Assembly: GCA_032622095.1 (NCBI GenBank)
Contig: CP136065.1
Coordinates: forward strand, 243,721,474-243,785,473
From: Siphonodentalium dalli
Lineage: Eukaryota > Mollusca > Scaphopoda > Gadilida > Siphonodentaliidae
Length of the DNA stretch: 64,000 nt
Reading direction: 5' to 3'
Shown here piece by piece: positions 58,737 to 64,000 of this stretch. The notes beneath the pieces were generated by a model that was not told the origin of the DNA, ran no database searches, and saw nothing but the letters and a program-made list of their open reading frames with translations. The first letter of the stretch is position 1, and every line of letters starts with the position of its first letter. Position numbers and translations under genes: made by a program.

Positions 58737-59839
58737 ACCTGCACCCCACCATGCAAATTACTATGCTACACCCATGTACCTTAATTTTACATCTGGATTA
58801 ACGTACTTGCTACACCCATGACACCATAGGCCTACTTGTATAAATTTTATAACTGAAGCGCCCGTGCTCTGTTTCACATACACTGGAAAGCTGAAATTTG
58901 TAAAACTAACTGGAACTTCATGTACCAGAACTTTGAACAACAAACAAACATGTAAATACCTGTCTACCTATCCCCCACCAAATGGTTCCTGTGTAATCAT
59001 GTCGGTGAGAAGGTCTCTGCACAGTACACAGTCAAGTGAAGAAGTTCTTTTGGCAAAATTAAGCCTGACCTACAAAACTAAATCCATCAGGTGTTTCGGA
59101 AAATAATTTCGCACGAGACTCCGTCACACCGTTGCATTTGGTAAATATCCCAAAACACGTGCTATTATTGATGCGACTGACCCTAAGTACGGAATACCAG
59201 AACGCCAATAACTTTAGTATGTATCTTACTGCTGGTCGTTATATCAGCTCTACTGTGTGTACGAGACCTCCTCTATCGACAGTTTATAGTGCGCTCTGTG
59301 ATCTCGAGATAATTCGGAACATGCACGCGATACCTTATGCGAAATTAAACAATTTTTTTTGTTTTTTGTTTTTTGTTTTTTTTGGACGTTTAGTATTCCA
59401 AATTCATATCTGAACTTTGAGAAACAACTCCATTAGTCGCCAAACCGCGTATATGTTCGTTTTCACAGTCGTGTGTCTCAGACTCAGAGCGCAAAAAAAA
59501 ACAATAATCCCCTGTTATTGCCCGCGAACACTCGAGCCCTCTTCGTGTTCTAAATGCCATATCATCAAACTCATCATCATTATGTACATATGCACATTGT
59601 TTTCTTTGTCCATGTTGTTTGCATGTTTTCTATTATTCCATGTTTTTCATCATATTCACCAACTATACCAATGATTCAATCAATAGTACTATGTTATGTG
59701 GCAACACCCCCTCACAAAATATCCCGAGCACAAAACGTCCGAACTGGGGTGTCAAAGCAACGATGGTGGAAGGCAGCTTTTCTTTCGAATCCGGGCCATT
59801 TGCAGACCTATACATCATGCTTCAATTGCCGACTAAAAT

Positions 59840-60820
59840 ATGTCGTGTTGTCTGAACCAGTATAGGGCTGCGATTGGTATCTTTGATTCGAGGAAAAAGA
59901 TTTCGCCTTTCACCATCCACCTTCACAGTAGTCTGCATATCCGTAGCGGTTTTTGGAGGATTAACATCAAACTTATATTTCTTTTTACCCTCTTTCTGAT
60001 ATTGTTATCGGGCGACATAGAGACCAAACCAGGCCCTCCCACTCACTCTAAAAATGTACCTAATTCCATCTCTATCTTTCATTACAACGTAAGAAGTATC
60101 CGACACAAGTTAGAAAAGATAATTGACTTGATCAACGAATTCGACGTTCTCTGCGTCATGTGTCATGTTTGCTGATCATGTTATTTACAAAGAAAGATTT
60201 GACCTAGAATTCGACTCCTCGATTCTCTGGTTTGAAGTATTTGCTAAAAAATGATTATTGGGGTATCATACAGGTCAGACCAATTTTGTAGCCATAATTA
60301 TTGGGACCTTCTGGACTCCTCAATTTCTGATGCACTTGACATCTCTGAAAATATACTACTCACTGGAGACTATAATTCTAATTACCTCGTGAGTACCTCC
60401 AAAATAAAGCTAATTTCCGACGCATATAGCTTGGTAAATGTGATAAAAGACCCAACAAGAGTTACCAGTAGGACTAGCACACTACTCGATCCTATTAGTA
60501 TCAGTAAATCACTTCATGTATTGGATTGCGATGTTTTAAACCTAGGAGTTTCAGACCACTTGGGTGTTTATGCAACAATATCTTTCGACTGCCCCACAGT
60601 CTCCGCTTTCCAGAGAAAAGTATGGAATTATAAAAAAGCTAATTTCCAGCGAGCGAACTGCTTGCTAAATGATGTACATTGGGAAGACCTTATCAACGCG
60701 GCCCCTGATATCGATTCGGCGGTCAAAATATTCCAATCTACTTTCCTATCAATCATGGACAGAATTATACCACAACTTAACGTGACAATCCGCCCCAAAG
60801 ATAAAATTTGGTTCACTTGA
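59840..60820 (+). pseudogene. Non-LTR retrotransposon 5' part: 2A-like leader and endonuclease, broken
   Basis: The first frame (59840-60175) has a hydrophobic stretch IKLIFLFTLFLILL, then GDIETKPGP, then SISIFHYNVRSIRHKL, which opens the apurinic-type endonuclease. The frame breaks at FDVLCVM, where the family has the catalytic Glu (tETWL), and part of the domain is missing. ORF 60251-60820 resumes with MIIGVSYRS, ILLTGDYNSN (the GDfN metal site), GVSDHLGVYATI (the SDH site) and the linker to RT, ending KDKIWF and a stop. The endonuclease would nick target DNA to prime reverse transcription. The same linker occurs intact in the minus-strand copy near 63850-64000, so the two are one family. 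Coding is lost where that copy's 3' end abuts. Confidence 0.8.
60011..60037 (+). other. 2A-like ribosome-skipping motif with N-to-K change
   Basis: The residues GDIETKPGP follow a Leu-rich hydrophobic segment. The known 2A consensus is D(V/I)ExNPG|P, where the peptide bond before the last Pro is skipped during translation. Functional and degenerate 2A motifs occur at the N terminus of CR1/L2-like ORFs of sea urchin, amphioxus and molluscs. Here the Asn is replaced by Lys (aaa at 60026-60028), a change expected to abolish or strongly reduce skipping. Confidence 0.72.
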
Positions 60821-60854
60821 CTTGAAACGTATTTTATTTGCATATAATACAAAA

Positions 60855-60898
60855 GGGATCGGGGCACAAGTTTTTTAAACTTATGAAGCCCCTCTCCC
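60855..60898 (-). other. Hairpin near the 3' end of the non-LTR element
   Basis: The plus-strand segments gggatcggggc and gcccctctccc pair at 9 of 11 positions. A further aagttt/aaactt stem lies inside. CR1-group 3' ends often have a structured segment recognised by the element's own reverse transcriptase, so this is a candidate RT-binding hairpin. This role is inferred. Confidence 0.6.
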
Positions 60899-61120
60899 AA
60901 TACAATCGATTTAGATACAAAATGTTTACACGATGACAGCTGAACATATTTACATGCAAGATTTTGTGATTTTATGGTGATTGGTGTAGTGCCTTCCAGA
61001 GCATATTGCTATATATGGGTTATGGATGATTTGATAGCTATAACATTTGGTGGGGTTTATGTGATTTTTCGTTCGTCTTAACTGATGTTGGAGCAGGGTT
61101 TTGTCAAAGGGGTATTTTCG

Positions 61121-61171
61121 TCATATATAAATAAATATACATATACATACACACATACATATACGCATACA

Positions 61172-61229
<58 letters not shown>

Positions 61230-61338
61230 TACATGCATACACATACACGCATATACATACATACATACACATATATATAGATATACACATACACACCCTC
61301 ATACATATACATATACACATATATATATACATATGTTA
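61121..61338. repeat. TA / CATA microsatellite
   Basis: About 215 bases of atac/acat repeats around a pure (TA)n core near 61187-61220. It lies in the 3' untranslated part of the minus-strand retrotransposon. Long open frames on both strands here are artefacts of the repeat. Confidence 0.93.
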
Positions 61339-61533
61339 ATCAAGTGTTGGTCAGCTACTCTGGAAGACAGTACATACGGTAGATTAAAATTACAGAGAAC
61401 TGGTGATTGAGTGGGGTAGTAGGTCCATAAGTGGGAAGACAGTAGATTACTAAACTGCGTAGTTCATATATTTACCGGTGTATATACTAAGGCAATTTGA
61501 AGTCCTTCCTTGAGGATATATTTTGTTTTAAAT

Positions 61534-63006
61534 TCAGTTATCGAAACGCTTTGTTGCTACAATATATTGCTGAATTATATCGAACAGCTTCTTATTACTT
61601 TTGGACGAGATATATGGTATTCCGAACAGAACTTCGTTAATGTCGAGAATTTGAAGGCTCTCGCGGGTCAATTTATCAGCGAGGACGGCTCGCTCAGATT
61701 GATACAAGGGGCAACTAAAGAAATAATGAAAGGCGTATTCGGATGGATTTCCACAGAAGCACACAGGGCTGTCGGAGATATAATTATTAAACATATCAGA
61801 GCGGAGTTCACTACATCTATTTCGGATGCGACAGTGTAGGATACTGTTTTTTCGTTGTCCTGTGTAGAAGTACAAAGGAGGGGCAGGTGAGGGGTCCAAT
61901 AGTTGCAAATTAGTTTTAAATATAGAGAATTGGCCAACGTCAGTGACTATTTTGAGAAGTTTATTCCACTCAGTGGTTGCCGACGGGAAAAAAAACTTTT
62001 TGTAATGTTCTGTATTACAGAAATATGAATAAAATTTGCCGGGTCGCCTCAAGTTGTAACCCGACACCTCGTTTGCCCTAGGGGGAAGTGTAGATGCTAG
62101 ATAAGATGGGGCTTGTTCGTTTACTATTTTATAGATTAGTTGCAGTTTGTGTATCTGTCGCCTTCTATCGAGAGAAGGCCACCCCACTTCCTGCAGAACT
62201 GTGTTATTAGATGCAGAGCGAGTGATGCCACTGACAATCCGCCCAGCTGCAATGTGTAGTCGATCGAGCTTATCCAGGAGATATTGCAGTGCGCTGTCCC
62301 ACACTACGTCTGAGTAATCAAATAGGGGTAGTATATACGTTTTATAGATAATTTCAATTATTTTTCTGTCAAGTTGGTACTTCAGGCGCCTTAGTTGAGC
62401 TAGTCGAGATGCAATTCGATTTACCAAGCCGTCGATATGGGCATTCCAATTGAGGTTTGACTGTTGTTCCAGACCAAGGTGTTTATGCGTGTCAACAAAC
62501 GATATTGTTTCATCGGCGAACTTAAGTTCTGTGTGTTTTGTTTTCGGGGTCATTAATGAGTAGAAAATTCCAACCGTTTTTGTCGGGTTAAAGCTGACCA
62601 ACCATTTTCGGGACCATGTCGATATTTTTTCAATATCACTATTCATAGCGGTTTCTAATAATTTGATGTCATAATGGCTGTTCGTAATGCAAGTGTCATC
62701 GGCATACATTCTAGTATCAGATTCTATATTGTCGGCTAAGTCATTGATATAAACTAGGAACAGGAAAGGTCCAAGGATCCAGCCCTGTGGCACACCGGAA
62801 GGGATGACCTCATATTCGGAATAAGCATCATTGACTAATACTCTTTGTTTTCTATTGTTTATGTAGTCTTCGAGCCAATATAATGTGTTTCCTTCTAAAC
62901 CATAAGCGCTCAACTTATGAATCAGTCCCCTGTGCCAAACTCTTTGGAATTTGGAATGCTTTAGAGATATCGCAAAATATAGAACAAGTAAATAAACCTT
63001 TATCAA
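61534..63006 (-). pseudogene. ORF2 reverse transcriptase core, thumb and C-terminal knuckle
   Basis: A frame of 490 codons. In order: VWHRGLIHKLSAYGL after motif A, SGVPQGWILGPFLFLVYIND (motif B), TRMYADDTCI with the catalytic Asp pair (motif C), HKHLGL and WNAHID, LPLFDYSDVVWDSA, EVGWPSLDRRRQIHKL, then FYTGQRKNSILHCRIRN. A Cys/His cluster follows (VCFCGNPSEYAFHYFF, CPLYQSER), and the protein ends ATKRFDN. The frame joins the upstream frame across a 7-bp tandem duplication (ttggaat twice, 62944-62957 on the plus strand) that shifts reading just after CDISKAF. All catalytic motifs look intact otherwise, so the copy is young. The GC-neutral, uninterrupted 1.4-kb frame is the best-preserved coding DNA in the window. 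Confidence 0.9.
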
Positions 63007-63718
63007 GGGATTGACACAGGTTATGATATAAATCTACTAACTGATATGTTGTGTTATGACCTTGGAGAAAACCCGATTGATGGAAGTACAGGAGTTTGTT
63101 TTCAATAAAGAATTCGCTCATCTGTTTAAGAACCACTTTCTCGAAAATTTTGGCGAGGCACGGTAAAAGGGAAATTGGGCGATAGTTTTTCGAATCAGCA
63201 GGATCATCTTTCTTGAAAATAGGAATGACGTTTGCAAACTTCCATGCTGCAGGGAATTTCGATGTGTTAATTGATTTTCTAAAAATAAGAACCAGTGGGC
63301 GTGCAATAGATTTTGCTGTATCGGGGAGCATTCTAACACTTATCCCGTCATATCCATGGGCTTTGTTTAGCTTGAATGATTTGATAGCCGATTCTACGTC
63401 GGTTTCTGTAAAAACCAAATTTGGCATTATTTTTTTGCAACGCTTCGGAAAGATTGTGATGCTATGTTTGGAGTCATTAATGGTTGAATTTGCAATGAAG
63501 CTCTTGTTTAGTATTACGGCTTTTTCAGCATCACTAGTTGCATATGAGTGGCCGTTTGCTGTTATGCTGCCTGTGGAGCTATATAGTGGAGGGATAGTCT
63601 TAGATCTTTTCTTATTCAGGAGGTAGTTTATTATTCTCCAGAAGTCTCTCGGGTTGGAGGATTCTCTTATTCGCTCTTCCAAATTTTCGTCGAATTTGAT
63701 TTTCGCATGTTTTTTCAT
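62915..63718 (-). pseudogene. ORF2 connector and RT fingers up to motif A
   Basis: A frame of 267 codons, starting MKKHAKIKF after a frame change. It includes NPRDFWRIINYLLNKK, NKAHGYDGISVRMLP (RT motif 0/1), PAAWKFANVIPIFKKDD and KNYRPISLLPCLAKIFEKVV (motifs 1-2), QSGFLQGHNT, and CDISKAF with the first catalytic Asp (motif A). The last residues after KAF are out of frame because of the 7-bp tandem duplication at 62944-62957. The protein continues in the frame of 61534-63006. Confidence 0.88.
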
Positions 63719-64000
63719 GTTGTTAATTTTATTTCGGATTATTTTTGAACTCTCTCCATAATATCGGTTTGTTAGTTTTCAGCGCTTTTTTTCTCACTCT
63801 GTCACGCTTTTTTATCTCGCGACGAATGTCTGAATTAAACCAAATTTTGTCTGATGTTCTCACTGTTACAGTTGATTGTGGGATTGTTTTCTCCATTATA
63901 GATAAGAATTCCGTATGGAAATTTTCGACTGCTTTATTTACATCTGTTGTGTGATTTATGAGATCATCCCAGTCTACTGATTCGAGTAAGCTATTTGCAT
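63719..64000 (-). pseudogene. ORF2 endonuclease-RT linker, cut by the window end
   Basis: Read on the minus strand from the window edge: ANSLLESVDWDDLINHTTD, HTEFLSIMEK, TSDKIWFNSDIRREIKKRD and ALKTNKP, then a stop near 63735. The next frame carries on into MKKHAKIKF, so a one-base frameshift lies near 63755-63765. The segment matches the end of the plus-strand relic (NCLLNDVHWEDLINAAPD, KDKIWF) and continues past the point where that relic is interrupted. Confidence 0.82.

Larger units (their letters stand above)
55556..59700. other. Intergenic DNA without recognisable genes
   Basis: AT-rich sequence with no motif-bearing frame. The short open frames here (all under about 95 codons) lack family signatures, overlap on both strands and often consist of low-complexity DNA. 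It contains the hairpin at 56597, a T-rich run near 56720-56750, the diverged duplication at 57412, microsatellite-like DNA at 58011 and two poly-C tracts. Confidence 0.6.
60822..64000 (-). mobile_element. Large non-LTR (CR1/jockey-type) retrotransposon copy, open at the window end
   Basis: The coding part is 61534-64000 on the minus strand, and the element continues beyond the window. Its 3' untranslated region of about 700 bases includes a microsatellite, a hairpin (60855-60898) and an AATAAA (complement 60833-60838) just before the boundary. The 3' boundary at about 60812-60822 lies directly against the interrupted end of the plus-strand relative. This suggests that this copy was inserted into that one. 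The target duplication cannot be checked because the 5' end lies outside. Confidence 0.75.

Noticed and set aside
61085-61339. 84-codon frames on both strands rich in Tyr, Ile, His or Met, Cys, Val
   Set aside because: Pure translation of the TA/CATA microsatellite.
63213-63626. 137-codon plus-strand frame
   Set aside because: Antisense shadow of the minus-strand RT fingers region.
59840-64000. Twin-priming inversion of a single non-LTR copy
   Set aside because: The plus-strand 5' part lies beyond the 3' end of the minus copy, and both contain the same endonuclease-RT linker. They are therefore two copies, not one inverted copy.

Overview
The window reads as non-genic, repeat-rich DNA from an animal nuclear genome, most likely a marine invertebrate. 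The support is indirect. There is a long eukaryotic satellite array. Beside it lie relics of CR1/jockey-type non-LTR retrotransposons (one with a 2A-like N terminus, a trait known from echinoderm, amphioxus and mollusc elements), a tyrosine-recombinase (Ngaro/DIRS-type) retrotransposon, a MULE transposase and several MITEs. I cannot name the species or phylum, and I find no convincing host gene, rRNA, tRNA or CRISPR array.

Layout. (1) 1-46582: one head-to-tail satellite array of about 130 monomers that begins left of the window. Two monomer lengths dominate: A (352 bp) and B/C (362 bp). They are arranged in higher-order repeats (HORs), mainly a five-monomer unit A-B-A'-B-C of 1790 bp and a four-monomer unit A-B-B-C of 1438 bp. 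At the left, 4+4+5 monomers form a 4666-bp super-unit present twice. From about 39.4 kb the order breaks down. Short units, truncated monomers, a diverged 359-bp monomer type (D) and a duplicated 1420-bp block mark the decaying edge of the array. (2) 46583-48868, minus strand: a 5'-truncated, frameshifted CR1/L2-like reverse transcriptase next to a decayed MULE transposase. (3) 49480 to about 55555, plus strand: scattered but collinear pieces (RT, RNase H, tyrosine recombinase) of one old YR retrotransposon. It is interrupted by a foldback repeat, a fragment of another non-LTR element, two inverted copies of a TTAA-flanked MITE and an 874-bp TA-flanked MITE. (4) 55556-59700: intergenic DNA with microsatellites, poly-C tracts and a hairpin. 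(5) 59840-64000: two copies of one non-LTR family facing each other. The plus-strand 5' part (2A-like leader plus endonuclease) breaks off where the 3' end of a minus-strand RT copy begins; that copy runs out of the window.

Nothing here forms an operon or pathway. The logic is that of a satellite-array border, possibly pericentromeric, where a recently homogenised HOR core meets a degraded edge and then a graveyard of nested transposons. All element calls rest on protein motifs and repeat structure read by eye.
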